From positions 62,001-126,000 of the forward strand of contig JAVBPS010000007.1 in NCBI GenBank assembly GCA_031549495.1: 64,000 nt of DNA, written 5' to 3'. Shown here in pieces: positions 1-8,824 of this stretch (the stretch's first letter is position 1; each line of letters starts with the position of its first letter). Source of the DNA: JAVBOW01 sp031549495 (GTDB lineage Bacteria > Bacteroidota > Bacteroidia > Bacteroidales > Rikenellaceae). Made by a program: the position numbers and the translations under genes. Below the pieces are notes generated by a model that did no database searches, was not told the origin of the DNA, and saw only the letters and a list, made by a program, of their open reading frames with translations.

Positions 1-1515
1 GTCCGGCGAAGCGGGGTCGACCCCGTTGGCCACCGAACGTGCGGCCCACTCGATGAACGTGGCGCGCAGGCGTCCTTCAGGAGTATTATCGGGGCCCAGT
101 TCGAGCCACGGGGAGATGCCCACCAGCAGGCGGCCGATCGCTTCGAGGTGGGTGACCGCATGGCGCGAGGCCATGTTCTCGGCGTTGGACTCCACGGGCA
201 TGTTTTTCTTCAGTTCGCCGCGCGACATGTTCTCCAGCACGGGCCGTGCGATGCGCTCCATGGCGCTCATCCAGCGCGCGCGGTCGGGCAATTCCGACCA
301 TGCGGTGCGCACGTCGACCACCGGGCGCCCTTCCAGCAGGCGGCGGTAGCGCATCAGCGCCTCGACGAAATAGTAATCGGTGTAGGCGATCGGTTCGTCG
401 ATCTCGTAATTTTTGGCCGTGAATCCCGTGCTGTGCATCAGGATGAAATGGTTGTTCTTACCGGGCTTGGCCATGTAGGCGGGCGAGGCGAGCGAGCGGA
501 TCTGCGCTTCGGCCATGCGCAGGAATTCCTCCCCGGGCTGCCCCGCGACGTAGGTGCTCAACTCCACGAACGCGGAGGCCATGATGGCTCCCGCCGAGGC
601 GTCGCGGGTCTCTTTCGGGATATTCGGCGCTTCGAAATCCCAATAGGGGATCTTATCCTTGGGCAGGCGCGGGTGGTTCATGATGAACCGGCCGGCCTTG
701 ACCGCCTGGTCGAGGTAACGCTGATCGCCCGTCTGGCGGTACATCATCGTGAAGCCGTACAGGGCCCACGCCTGGCCGCGCGACCAGGTGGTCTCGTCCG
801 AAACGCCCTGGTGGGTGATGCGGTTGATGACGGCCGTGGTCACCGTGTCGTAGCTGATCACCTGGTAGGTGCTCCCGTCCGGGCGGCAGTGGTTCTTCAT
901 CGTTTTGTCGGCGTGCGAACGGGCCATGTCGTACCAGGTGTTCCCGCCCGTCAGGGACGAGGCGGCGGTGAGCAGTTCGAGGTTCATCATGTTGTCGATG
1001 ATCACCGAGAACTGGTACCGGCGGCTATTCCACGAGCGGATCGAGCCCACCGTGGGATCGAAACGCGTGGCGAGAGAACCCGCGGCGTTGACCATCGCCG
1101 TGCGGTACTCTTCGCGGCCCGTGAGGCGGTAGCCGTTGCCCGCGCTACAGTTGATCTGGAAGCCCACGTCGTGGCTGGTGGTGGTGAATTGCTCGCTGAG
1201 CACCCGGGAGGTCATCTGTTCGGCGGCGGCGAGCACATCTTCACCACCTTTGTATTCGTACAGGTACCACAGCGTGCCGGGAAAGAAGCCGCTTGTCCAC
1301 CATTTGGCGTTGCAGGTGACCAATTCGCCGTTGTCCGCGGTACGCGGCAGCAGGCCGTCGCGGTCTTTCAGTTCGCCGTACATGCGCATCGACTGATCCA
1401 CCGATACGGTCAGGGCATGGTCGACGGTTTTTTTCATGCCGGGTTGGGGGGTCGCCCCGACCGCGGGAGCGGCCAGCAGGATAGTAAGGGATAATGCGGA
1501 AAAGAGTCGTTTCAT
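1..1515 (-). CDS. GH88 unsaturated glucuronyl hydrolase fused to DUF2264 (partial, runs off left edge)
   Basis: The protein begins at 1515 with a signal peptide (MKRLFSALSL...) and stays open to base 1, so at least 505 residues are present and the C-terminus is missing. Residues about 25-400 are a GH88 domain of the (alpha/alpha)6 type: the motif HDVGF near residue 130 and IDNMMNLELL near residue 185 carry the two catalytic-type Asp residues, and PYWDFEAP then RDASAGA are also typical of the family. GH88 enzymes hydrate and release the 4,5-unsaturated uronic acid left by a polysaccharide lyase. From about residue 420 a second domain begins with features of DUF2264 (ARPVLENMSRGELKKNMPVE, then LEAIGRLLVGISPWLEL). 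It is the last visible gene of the left operon. GH88 assignment is firm; DUF2264 is assigned from its first 85 residues only. Confidence 0.9.
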   Translation of the reverse strand, partial: MKRLFSALSLTILLAAPAVGATPQPGMKKTVDHALTVSVDQSMRMYGELKDRDGLLPRTADNGELVTCNAKWWTSGFFPGTLWYLYEYKGGEDVLAAAEQMTSRVLSEQFTTTSHDVGFQINCSAGNGYRLTGREEYRTAMVNAAGSLATRFDPTVGSIRSWNSRRYQFSVIIDNMMNLELLTAASSLTGGNTWYDMARSHADKTMKNHCRPDGSTYQVISYDTVTTAVINRITHQGVSDETTWSRGQAWALYGFTMMYRQTGDQRYLDQAVKAGRFIMNHPRLPKDKIPYWDFEAPNIPKETRDASAGAIMASAFVELSTYVAGQPGEEFLRMAEAQIRSLASPAYMAKPGKNNHFILMHSTGFTAKNYEIDEPIAYTDYYFVEALMRYRRLLEGRPVVDVRTAWSELPDRARWMSAMERIARPVLENMSRGELKKNMPVESNAENMASRHAVTHLEAIGRLLVGISPWLELGPDNTPEGRLRATFIEWAARSVANGVDPASPD

Positions 1516-1584
1516 CGTTTGGGTCGGTTTGTAATGTGTCCCGGAAATGCTCAGCCGGCACGCCCGGAAAAAAGGCTCCCTGTT

Positions 1585-1615
1585 CCCGGCAGGCGCTTTC
1601 AGGGCGCCTGCCGGG
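1585..1615 (-). terminator. Strong intergenic hairpin between lipoprotein gene and GH88 gene
   Basis: A perfect 12-bp stem (CCCGGCAGGCGC paired with GCGCCTGCCGGG) encloses a 7-nt loop. On the minus strand it follows the lipoprotein stop at 1645 and precedes the GH88 start at 1515. A T-run (six T) lies about 11 nt after the stem on the minus strand, so it is not a textbook terminator. It may attenuate expression or stabilise the upstream mRNA end. Confidence 0.5.
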
Positions 1616-1644
1616 GAGGGGCGGATCAGGATGGTTGGGGAAGG

Positions 1645-2868
1645 TTAAGGAATGTCGCGCTCCGTGATGCAGCGGATGTGGCGGGCCGCACTGGTCTTGC
1701 TCTGGGTGAGCCACTTGTTGTCCGAGAAGCGCAGGCAGTAGGCGTTCACGTCGCTCGACTCGGTGCTGCTCCAGTAGGTCTTGCCCGCGTATTCGAACAG
1801 CGTCCCCCCGTTGCTTCCCACGATGCCGTTGAACAGCTCGCGGCCGTACTCCTCGATCCCATCGTACAAGGCGTTCAACTCGGCGTTAGCCGGCAGGTAC
1901 CAGCTCCCGGCGGGCGTCTTTTCGTCGCACAGCCGGATGGCGGTGTAGGCGGTCGCGTAGTTGGATTGCGCTTTGTAAGTCAGCACGTTGATGCGGCCGT
2001 CGGTGGTGTTGGTAGCGCCTGTGGTCACGCGTGTGGTGTTGCTGGCCTGCCAGTAGACGGTGAAGTTGGGGTTGTTGTCGACCAACGCGACCGCTTTGTA
2101 TTTACCTGTGCTCCGGCTGACCCAGAAGACGACGCCTCCGTCGATCACGCGGCCCATCATCGGATCCAGTTCGGGTTTGAGCGCCTGGGCCAGGGTGAAG
2201 GTCACGGTAGCCGAGTTGGGCGCCACGCCTGCGGTGACGGTCACCTCCTGGCGGCGTATGCTGCCCGAAGTGTTGGCCTCGATCGAGGTGACCACCAGGG
2301 TCGTCCCCGTGAACGAAGTGGTGTACCACGAGGTTTCCGCGGGCGAGATGGTAAAGGCCAGTTTGTTGGATACCAGCGGGATGTTGGTCACCTCGCCCTG
2401 CTTCCCGCTGACGGTGAACTCGCTCTGGGCCACCGACACCTCGGCCGGCTCTTCGAGCATGGTGTTCTGCTTGATCCGCAGCGGGAACGTGGCTGTGTTA
2501 TCTCCCACGCCGGCCGTGATGGTCACGTCGGCCGTGCGGTTCACCAGTTCGTTGTTGGTGGTTTTAGGCGTGATGATGAGCGCCTTGCCCACGAATTGGG
2601 TGGAGTACCAGCTCGCGTCGGCGGGAGAGATCGAAAACTCGCTCTGGTTGCTGACCAGCACCACGTTCTTGATCTTGCCCGCGACGGCCGAGATCGCGAC
2701 CACGTCGGACGTCAGCAGGATTTCGGCCGGTTTGGCCGGGGAGGGTTGCTCCTCCTCGTTGCCGTAGTTGGGGTCTTCGTAGTCGATCGGCACGGCCTCT
2801 TCGTTGCACGAGGTCAGCGGACCTGCGGCCAGCGCCAGGGAGAGTAAGCAAAGGAAAAGTTGTTTCAT
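1645..2868 (-). CDS. Surface lipoprotein with two BACON domains and a DUF1566 domain
   Basis: The 407-residue product starts with a lipoprotein signal (lipobox around GPLTSC, Cys21). Residues about 49-135 and 140-230 are two similar BACON-type beta-sandwich repeats; each contains a version of FSISPADASWY or FTISPAETSWY followed by a TVTAGV-type strand. The C-terminal part from about residue 240 looks like DUF1566: GGVVFWV, then WYLPANAELNALYDG, YWSSTE and a final RHIRCI. BACON domains are thought to bind glycans or mucin or to act as spacers. The gene is 22 bp downstream of a glycosidase gene and upstream of the GH88 gene, so a role as a surface glycan-binding protein is likely. No catalytic motif is seen. 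Confidence 0.75.
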   Translation of the reverse strand: MKQLFLCLLSLALAAGPLTSCNEEAVPIDYEDPNYGNEEEQPSPAKPAEILLTSDVVAISAVAGKIKNVVLVSNQSEFSISPADASWYSTQFVGKALIITPKTTNNELVNRTADVTITAGVGDNTATFPLRIKQNTMLEEPAEVSVAQSEFTVSGKQGEVTNIPLVSNKLAFTISPAETSWYTTSFTGTTLVVTSIEANTSGSIRRQEVTVTAGVAPNSATVTFTLAQALKPELDPMMGRVIDGGVVFWVSRSTGKYKAVALVDNNPNFTVYWQASNTTRVTTGATNTTDGRINVLTYKAQSNYATAYTAIRLCDEKTPAGSWYLPANAELNALYDGIEEYGRELFNGIVGSNGGTLFEYAGKTYWSSTESSDVNAYCLRFSDNKWLTQSKTSAARHIRCITERDIP

Positions 2869-2890
2869 CGCTGTATGGTTTTAGGTCGTG

Positions 2891-4438
2891 TTATTTACCG
2901 TCGAAATGGTCGGCCAGGCGGTAGACGTTGTAATTGAAGCGTTTCATGTAGACCGACAGGTAAGGATACAGTTCGTAGTAGTTGTCATAGAGGCCCTTGT
3001 TGGAAGGCTCGTTGCTCGCGTCGGGATAATCCTCGTCCTGGTAGCGGAACCATTGCCAGCCGATGCAGTTGCGGGCTTCGAGCAGGCCCAGTGCGAAATG
3101 CTGGAATGCGTAGGCTTTATCGCGCTCGGTGCGCACGGCGAACCCCGCGCCCGAAGCGTTCGAGAGGTCGTTGTCCAGCGCCTTGGTGTAGAATTCGGTC
3201 ACCAGGAAAGGGGCGTTGGGGGCCCACTCTGCCCATTTCGGGATCCAATCCGTGAGCTCCGGACTCCAGCGCGAGTAGTAGTTGATCGAGATCACGTCGC
3301 AGTATTTGCCGGCCGCGCGGATCACGCCTTCCAGGTACTTGGGCGTGCCGTGGAGTCGCGAGCCGAGGTACATGATTCCCGGGGCGATCTGGTCGCGGGC
3401 CTCTTTGACGGCCTTGTAATACTTCTCGGCCACCACGCCGGAGAACTGGCTGTTCAGGTCGTCGGTGACGGTCGTGGCCCCTTTGCCGTCCATGAACCCT
3501 TTGGCCGCCAGATAGGCCGGGTCGTTATGGTCGGCGATGGCCAGGAAACGGTCCAGCATCCGCACGTTGAGCGAACTGAAGTCGATCTCGTTGTCGGAAT
3601 AGAAGCCCAGGATATTGGGGTCTGTCTTATAAGGAGTGAGCTCATAGTTGAGGTAGTCCTTGCAGAATTGCTCCCAACCGTCGTAGAAAACCAACCCGAT
3701 CACATTGGTGCTTACTCCGCCGGGGTAGGCCAGCCCTTTCTGTACCCTGAAATTGTTGATGACACCGAACGAGGGCGAGAGCGACATCGGCGCCTCGGGA
3801 TGCGCGGCGTTATGCGCCTGGATGGTCGTGTAGGTATTCGAACAGAAGGCGCCCGTGCCGTGGATGCCCAAAGCGGCCATTTCGGCCTGGATGTCAGCCA
3901 TCCATTTGGCGTCGGTGCCGTACTTGGTGTTCCATGCCGAGATGTTGCGGGCCGAATCGCCCTTGCGCACCGAGGTCACCGAGCGTTCGTAACGCTGGTA
4001 GCCTTCCGGGTCGATGACCCACCAGCGGCCGTCGATCTGCTTGACGTAGAAATGGCCCGTGGCGGCCTGCCGGGGACGGTTCAGGGCGCTGCCGTATTTA
4101 TTTACGGACTGTTTGTAGACCGCGCTGCGGTAGTCGGGCATGAAATCGGCCAGACCGGTCAGTACGCGCGTTTTCATCGTCCGCCACGTCCCCGAAGAGG
4201 CGGTGGAATATTCCACCAGGATCGGTTTGTACAGCCTGGGGCGCAATGACGGGGTATAGTTCTCGGGAGAGAGCATTGGGGGAAGGTTCTCGATGAATCC
4301 GTCATCCTCCTCTTCGCCCGGGACGGGCCCGGAGATAAAGCTGGGCTGGTAACTGTTTTCCTTGTCGTCGGCGCAGGCCGTCGAGAGCATCGTCGCCAGA
4401 AAGAGGGTTAGAGTCAGTAAGCCGAATTGCGTTCTCAT
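2891..4438 (-). CDS. Putative clan GH-A glycosidase lipoprotein (GH50-agarase-like)
   Basis: I place the start at 4438 (MRTQFGLLTL...), because this gives a lipoprotein signal with Cys at STAC; a longer reading frame to 4465 adds nine residues before it. The 515-residue product has a short linker and then a TIM-barrel-like domain. FYSDNEIDF and VTEFYTKA look like the acid/base (Asn-Glu) and nucleophile (Glu) strands of clan GH-A, and LGSRLHGTP, CDVISINYY and GWQWFRYQDED are further landmarks that recall GH50 agarases. It is a paralogue of the protein at 8825-10630 but lacks that protein's BACON domain. It lies between the HTCS gene and the BACON/DUF1566 lipoprotein. The family call is from motif memory; the substrate is unknown. 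Confidence 0.65.
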   Translation of the reverse strand: MRTQFGLLTLTLFLATMLSTACADDKENSYQPSFISGPVPGEEEDDGFIENLPPMLSPENYTPSLRPRLYKPILVEYSTASSGTWRTMKTRVLTGLADFMPDYRSAVYKQSVNKYGSALNRPRQAATGHFYVKQIDGRWWVIDPEGYQRYERSVTSVRKGDSARNISAWNTKYGTDAKWMADIQAEMAALGIHGTGAFCSNTYTTIQAHNAAHPEAPMSLSPSFGVINNFRVQKGLAYPGGVSTNVIGLVFYDGWEQFCKDYLNYELTPYKTDPNILGFYSDNEIDFSSLNVRMLDRFLAIADHNDPAYLAAKGFMDGKGATTVTDDLNSQFSGVVAEKYYKAVKEARDQIAPGIMYLGSRLHGTPKYLEGVIRAAGKYCDVISINYYSRWSPELTDWIPKWAEWAPNAPFLVTEFYTKALDNDLSNASGAGFAVRTERDKAYAFQHFALGLLEARNCIGWQWFRYQDEDYPDASNEPSNKGLYDNYYELYPYLSVYMKRFNYNVYRLADHFDGK

Positions 4439-4488
4439 AGGTATAATAAAAGTTTGGGTTAACACTCCTGCACGGCCCCGTTTGAAGA

Positions 4489-4530
4489 GCCCGGCGAAGA
4501 CAAAGTGACTGAATTTTGTCTTTACCGGGC
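4489..4530. repeat. Long imperfect hairpin upstream of the GH50-like gene
   Basis: GCCCGG and AAGACAAA on the left pair with TTTGTCTT and CCGGGC on the right around a 10-nt loop, with 2-nt internal mismatches. It sits in the 170-bp space between the HTCS stop (4609) and the GH50-like start (4438). Neither side has a clear T-run, so it may be a leader structure, a weak terminator or an operator. The rest of the 4439-4608 gap is AT-rich and shows nothing else I can assign. Confidence 0.45.
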
Positions 4531-4608
4531 ATCAGAGGAGTACAAATTACTATCAAAATAATACAACAAACCACCTGCGCGCGTTCTTTGGCAGAGCCTG
4601 TCCGCCAT

Positions 4609-7600
4609 TTATGCGAGGTGATCCTTGCGGTAGGCGCTCGGCGAACGGCCGTACATGTCCTTGAAGCATTTGATGAAATAGCTCAGCGAGTTGAACCCGA
4701 GTCGGAAAGCGATATCCGACACGCTCGACGCAGGGTCGGACATCAGCATGGCCGCCGCTTTCTTAAGCCGGATGTTGGTGATGAATTCATTCGGGGTCTG
4801 GCCCACCAGTCCCTTGATCTTCGAGAAGAGGTAGGTGCGGCTCAGGCCCATGTCGCGGGCGAAGATGCGGATGTCGAAATTCGGGTTTTCGAGGTTGCGC
4901 TCCACGACGGCCATCGCCTTGCGCAGCAGGTCGCTGTCCATGGGGTTGGACGAAAGCATCTCGACCGGGGCGTCGGGCTCCTTGCGGTACTTCTGTTGCA
5001 GCCGCTTGCGCCCCATCACAAGGTTGTTGCAGCGCGCCACCAGCAGTTCTACGCCGAAGGGCTTGACCACATAGTCGTCCGCCCCGGTGAGCAACCCCTC
5101 GATCTTGTGCTCGTCGGCGCTGCGGGCGGTGAGCAGCACGATGGGAATGTGGCAGGTCTGGAAATCCCCCTTCAGCCTGCGGCACATCTCGATGCCCGAA
5201 ATGCCCGGCATCATCACGTCGCTCAGGATGATATCGGGAAGGAGCTCGCGCGCCATCTCGATCCCCTGCGTCCCGTCGTAAGCGACCGAAACCGAATAGA
5301 CGGGCGAAAAGATCTGCGAAAGCACGTCGCACATCTCGTGGTTGTCGTCCACGATCAAAATCCGCACGCTTTTGTCTTCCTGCTCCTTGGTTCCGGCCAT
5401 TTCCGGCGCGGCGGGCATATCAGGCGGCAAGGAGGGCGCCTCGGACGCATCCCGCAGGATATACCGCTCGCGCATGTCATGCCCGGTCACGCGGATCCGG
5501 GTGGCGTCCGGCCCGGGATCCTTGTCGAGCACCACCGTGAAACGGGTCTGCTCTCCCGGAACGCTCACCGCACCGATCCGCCCGCCGTGCATCTCCACGA
5601 TCGATTTGGAAAGGGCCAGGCCCACGCCCGAACCTTTCGTGGGCAGGTTCTCGTTGGCGGCGTCGACCTGGTAGAAGCGGTCGAAAATGTTGCTGATATG
5701 TGCTGCGGAAATCCCCGTGCCGTTGTCCGTGACCGTGATCTCGACCTGCTCCCCGGCCTCTTTCAGGGCCAGGGAGACCATCCCGCCCGGGGTGACGTAT
5801 TTGAAGGCGTTGGAAAGCAGGTTGTAAACCACTTTTTCCATCTGGTTGGCGTCGAACCACACCGGGAGCGATTCGGCGGCGGTCGAAAAGTCATAGGCAA
5901 TGTCGTTGTGTTTGGCGTAATCCTCGAACGACAGATAGACCTCGCGCAGGAATTCCACCATGTCCGTACAGGCTATCCGGAGCTTCATCGCCCCTTGTTC
6001 CTGGCGGCGCAGGTCGATGATTTCGTCCACCAGGCGGCGCATGCGGCGCGAGTTCTTGTAGACGTTCAGGATGCCCGAGTAGACGGTGGGCTTGATGTCG
6101 CGCCTGCGCAGCAGCATCTCCAGTTGGGCGTCGATGAGCGTGAGCGGGGTGCGGAATTCGTGCGATATATTGGTGAAGAAACGGAACTTGGACTGGTTGA
6201 CCTCCTCGATATGTTTGTTTTCCCGTTTTTCCGATTCGAGGGAAGCGCGTAGCTTCAGCCCGTGGGCATAGGAACGGATCAGGAAAAAGGTGATGGACGC
6301 GGTAACGGCCAGGCACAGCAGCACGAACCAGACGCTTTTGTGGAAAGGCGGCAGTACGGTGACCTGCAGGCGCGCGCCCGGCCCCGTGTTTCCGGCTCCT
6401 TCGGCCCGGACGATGAAGGTGTATCGGCCGGGGCTGAGGTTGGTGTAGGTGGCGCTCGAATTGTCGGGCGCATGGATGAACCCCTGGTCGATCCCCTCGA
6501 GTTTGTATTCCAGATCCGGCCGCAGGTGGCCCAGGAAATCGGTTCCCGTGAAATGGAAGGAGATGACCGAATGCCGTGCACGCAGGGTGATCCGATCCTG
6601 GTAGAGGGTGCTTCCGTGCAGGATGCCGTTGCTTTCGTCGGCCGGGTTCACCACGGCGTTGTTCACCGAGATGCCCGTAATGTAGACCCGGTAATCGCGC
6701 GGGGCGACCGAAAGACTGTCGTGGCGGATGGAGACCAGGCCGTTGTGCCCGCTGGCGAAGATCTCGCCGCCGACGGTCATGTAAAGTCCCCCCTCGTGGA
6801 TGGCGTTGACCGGGAATCCGGTCTTGTAGCCGTAGTTGACGAACGTTTCGGCATCGGGATCGAAGAAGCTGAGGCCCGAGTTGGTGGCGATGTAGAGTCC
6901 CGAGCCGTCGCGGTGTTCGATCATCGCGGTGATGAAATCGTTGGCCAGCCCGTCCGAAGAGTCCCAGTTGCGGAAGCGATCGCTGGCCGGATCGTAGAGG
7001 AATATCCCCGAGCCGCTCGACCCGAACCACATTCGGCCCCGGCTGTCCCGCAGAATGCATTTCATGTGGTTATTGGCGTGCGACCCCGCGATCTCCCGGA
7101 AAGGATAGCGCTTGACCAGGTGGCTGCCCGGGCGAATGCAGTACAGGTCGGTCGAGGAGGTGAGCCACATGTTATCCTGCGGATCGGAGCAGATATCCCA
7201 GATCTGTGCGCGGCGCGGCGAAACGAAACCCGTTTCCAGGCGCGTCATGCGCAGCGTGCGCTTATCCATCACCACGGCGCCTTTGTTGGTACCCAGCAGC
7301 AGCGAGTCGCCGTACGGGATGATCCGCACGATGTTTTGCGGGTAGCCGATGTCCTCCCCGTTGTAGTAGACCGGGTTGTGGATACGCCGGATGGCGCCCG
7401 AGGAGAGATCCATGCGGTTGATGCCGTGGTACAGCGTGGCGATCCACAGCACATTATCTTTAGGCTCGTAGAGCAGCGACTTGACCACGTTCGACGATAG
7501 GCCCTTGCCGGTGTCCACGGAAGTGAATGCGCCCGAGCGAGGGTCGTAGGCGTTCAATCCCCCGCCCTCGGTTCCCAGCCACAACCGTCCCGCGCTGTCC

Positions 7601-8649
7601 TCGGTGATCGCGTTGACCAGCGAAACGGGTTGGGAGTCTTCCCCTTCGGCTTCGATCCGATGGTGGCGGTAAATATCGAAACGTTTGTTGTAGCGCTGCA
7701 GCCCGTCGTAGAAAGTCCCGATCCAGAGCGTCCCCTGGCGGTCGCGCATCATCGTGAGGATCGACTTGTTGTAACGGGGGGCGTAAAAGAATTCGTACCG
7801 GTATTCCGTAAAACGTTCGGTGGCGGTCTCCAGGTAGCACAGGCCGTTGTAGGTGCCCACGAAGAAATTGCCCCCCTCGTCCTCGCACACATGCCGCACG
7901 TTGTTGTTGAGCAGTGTCCCCGGCACGCCGGGGCGGCTGGTGAAATGTTTCACATCGCCTGAAGGAGCGATGCGGTAGAGCCCTTCGCTGCGGCTGGCCA
8001 CCCAGATGTTGCCGTGCGAATCTTCGGTGAGGGAATTGGCTTCCGCCATGGGAATGTGCCGGATCACCTCCCCGTGCGGGTTGACGCGGTAGAAACCGTG
8101 CAGGACGGTCGAGATGTAAAGGTCGCCCGTCTCCGTGGCCAGGAAGGAGGAGATGCTCACCCGGCGGTCGTCGTCCGGAAAAGAGAAATACTGGATCGTT
8201 TGGCGCCGGGCGTCGTCGTAGATGAAGATCTCGTTGCCCACCGCCAGCCAAAGGCGTCCCCCTTTCCAGCAGATCGCACGCACCCCGCGGTCGAGGATGA
8301 CCCGGAATGTGTTGGCGCGCATATCGTACTCCGATACGCTTTCCAGCCCCTTTATATAAAGGTGGCCGTTGCGGTCGCCGCAAATGTAGCGGATGTTGTT
8401 CTCGCGCAGGCTGAGCGTGTCGCTCTTCGAGGGGCGGAAGATCTCCATGCGGCTGCCGTCATACCGGTTCAGGCCGTCCAGCGTGCCGATCCAGATGAAA
8501 TCGAATTCATCCTGGTAAATGGTGTTGACCATGTATTGCGACAGGCCGTCGTCGACCCCGATCCGCAATACGCTTATATCTTTGACGTCGCCGGCCGGGC
8601 AGCGCAGTGCCGGTGCGAGAGCGAGGCATAATATTGCAATCCATCTCAT
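4609..8649 (-). CDS. Hybrid two-component system regulator (HTCS) of the left PUL
   Basis: Start at 8649 (MRWIAILCLALAP...) gives a signal peptide; 8664 (MESLVMRW...) is an equally possible start. The 1346-residue protein has the full HTCS order: periplasmic Reg_prop beta-propeller repeats (about 25-690, with IWIGTLDGLNRYD-type blades), a Y_Y_Y domain (about 695-763), one membrane helix (about 770-790), a histidine kinase core with NISHEFRTPL (His about 829) and an ATPase domain (to about 1056), a receiver domain beginning RILIVDDN (about 1095-1210, phospho-Asp in LSDVMMP), and an AraC-type helix-turn-helix at the C-terminus (to residue 1346). It should sense a glycan fragment in the periplasm and switch on the neighbouring genes. 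It is preceded by a terminator (8759-8797), so it has its own promoter. Confidence 0.95.
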   Translation of the reverse strand: MRWIAILCLALAPALRCPAGDVKDISVLRIGVDDGLSQYMVNTIYQDEFDFIWIGTLDGLNRYDGSRMEIFRPSKSDTLSLRENNIRYICGDRNGHLYIKGLESVSEYDMRANTFRVILDRGVRAICWKGGRLWLAVGNEIFIYDDARRQTIQYFSFPDDDRRVSISSFLATETGDLYISTVLHGFYRVNPHGEVIRHIPMAEANSLTEDSHGNIWVASRSEGLYRIAPSGDVKHFTSRPGVPGTLLNNNVRHVCEDEGGNFFVGTYNGLCYLETATERFTEYRYEFFYAPRYNKSILTMMRDRQGTLWIGTFYDGLQRYNKRFDIYRHHRIEAEGEDSQPVSLVNAITEDSAGRLWLGTEGGGLNAYDPRSGAFTSVDTGKGLSSNVVKSLLYEPKDNVLWIATLYHGINRMDLSSGAIRRIHNPVYYNGEDIGYPQNIVRIIPYGDSLLLGTNKGAVVMDKRTLRMTRLETGFVSPRRAQIWDICSDPQDNMWLTSSTDLYCIRPGSHLVKRYPFREIAGSHANNHMKCILRDSRGRMWFGSSGSGIFLYDPASDRFRNWDSSDGLANDFITAMIEHRDGSGLYIATNSGLSFFDPDAETFVNYGYKTGFPVNAIHEGGLYMTVGGEIFASGHNGLVSIRHDSLSVAPRDYRVYITGISVNNAVVNPADESNGILHGSTLYQDRITLRARHSVISFHFTGTDFLGHLRPDLEYKLEGIDQGFIHAPDNSSATYTNLSPGRYTFIVRAEGAGNTGPGARLQVTVLPPFHKSVWFVLLCLAVTASITFFLIRSYAHGLKLRASLESEKRENKHIEEVNQSKFRFFTNISHEFRTPLTLIDAQLEMLLRRRDIKPTVYSGILNVYKNSRRMRRLVDEIIDLRRQEQGAMKLRIACTDMVEFLREVYLSFEDYAKHNDIAYDFSTAAESLPVWFDANQMEKVVYNLLSNAFKYVTPGGMVSLALKEAGEQVEITVTDNGTGISAAHISNIFDRFYQVDAANENLPTKGSGVGLALSKSIVEMHGGRIGAVSVPGEQTRFTVVLDKDPGPDATRIRVTGHDMRERYILRDASEAPSLPPDMPAAPEMAGTKEQEDKSVRILIVDDNHEMCDVLSQIFSPVYSVSVAYDGTQGIEMARELLPDIILSDVMMPGISGIEMCRRLKGDFQTCHIPIVLLTARSADEHKIEGLLTGADDYVVKPFGVELLVARCNNLVMGRKRLQQKYRKEPDAPVEMLSSNPMDSDLLRKAMAVVERNLENPNFDIRIFARDMGLSRTYLFSKIKGLVGQTPNEFITNIRLKKAAAMLMSDPASSVSDIAFRLGFNSLSYFIKCFKDMYGRSPSAYRKDHLA

Positions 8650-8758
8650 AACAAGCGATTCCATGTGGTTTAGCAGTTCCTGCCCGCGCAGAATTGACAC
8701 ACAAGGTATGAAATTTTCTTTACGAAGAAACAAGCGTTTTATCGCTTGGCCGCCCGGC

Positions 8759-8797
8759 AAAAAAGCCGGCGCATTCGGTCTTCCCAAATGCACCGGC
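8759..8797 (-). terminator. Rho-independent terminator after the BACON-glycosidase gene
   Basis: On the minus strand an 11-bp stem (GCCGGTGCATT with AATGCGCCGGC, one G-T pair) with a 10-nt loop is followed directly by six T. It lies 28 nt after the stop of the gene at 8825-10630 and separates that gene from the HTCS. Confidence 0.85.
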
Positions 8798-8824
8798 CCT
8801 CTCTTCATCCGTGCGGCCGACCGA

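Noticed and set aside
148..1494. Long plus-strand open frame opposite the GH88 gene
   Set aside because: It mirrors the minus-strand GH88 gene, lacks any recognisable domain and has the His/Gly/Val-rich composition typical of antisense frames in high-GC DNA.
4516..6252. 578-codon plus-strand frame opposite the HTCS
   Set aside because: Composition of an antisense shadow, and the HTCS kinase and AraC domains are clear on the minus strand.
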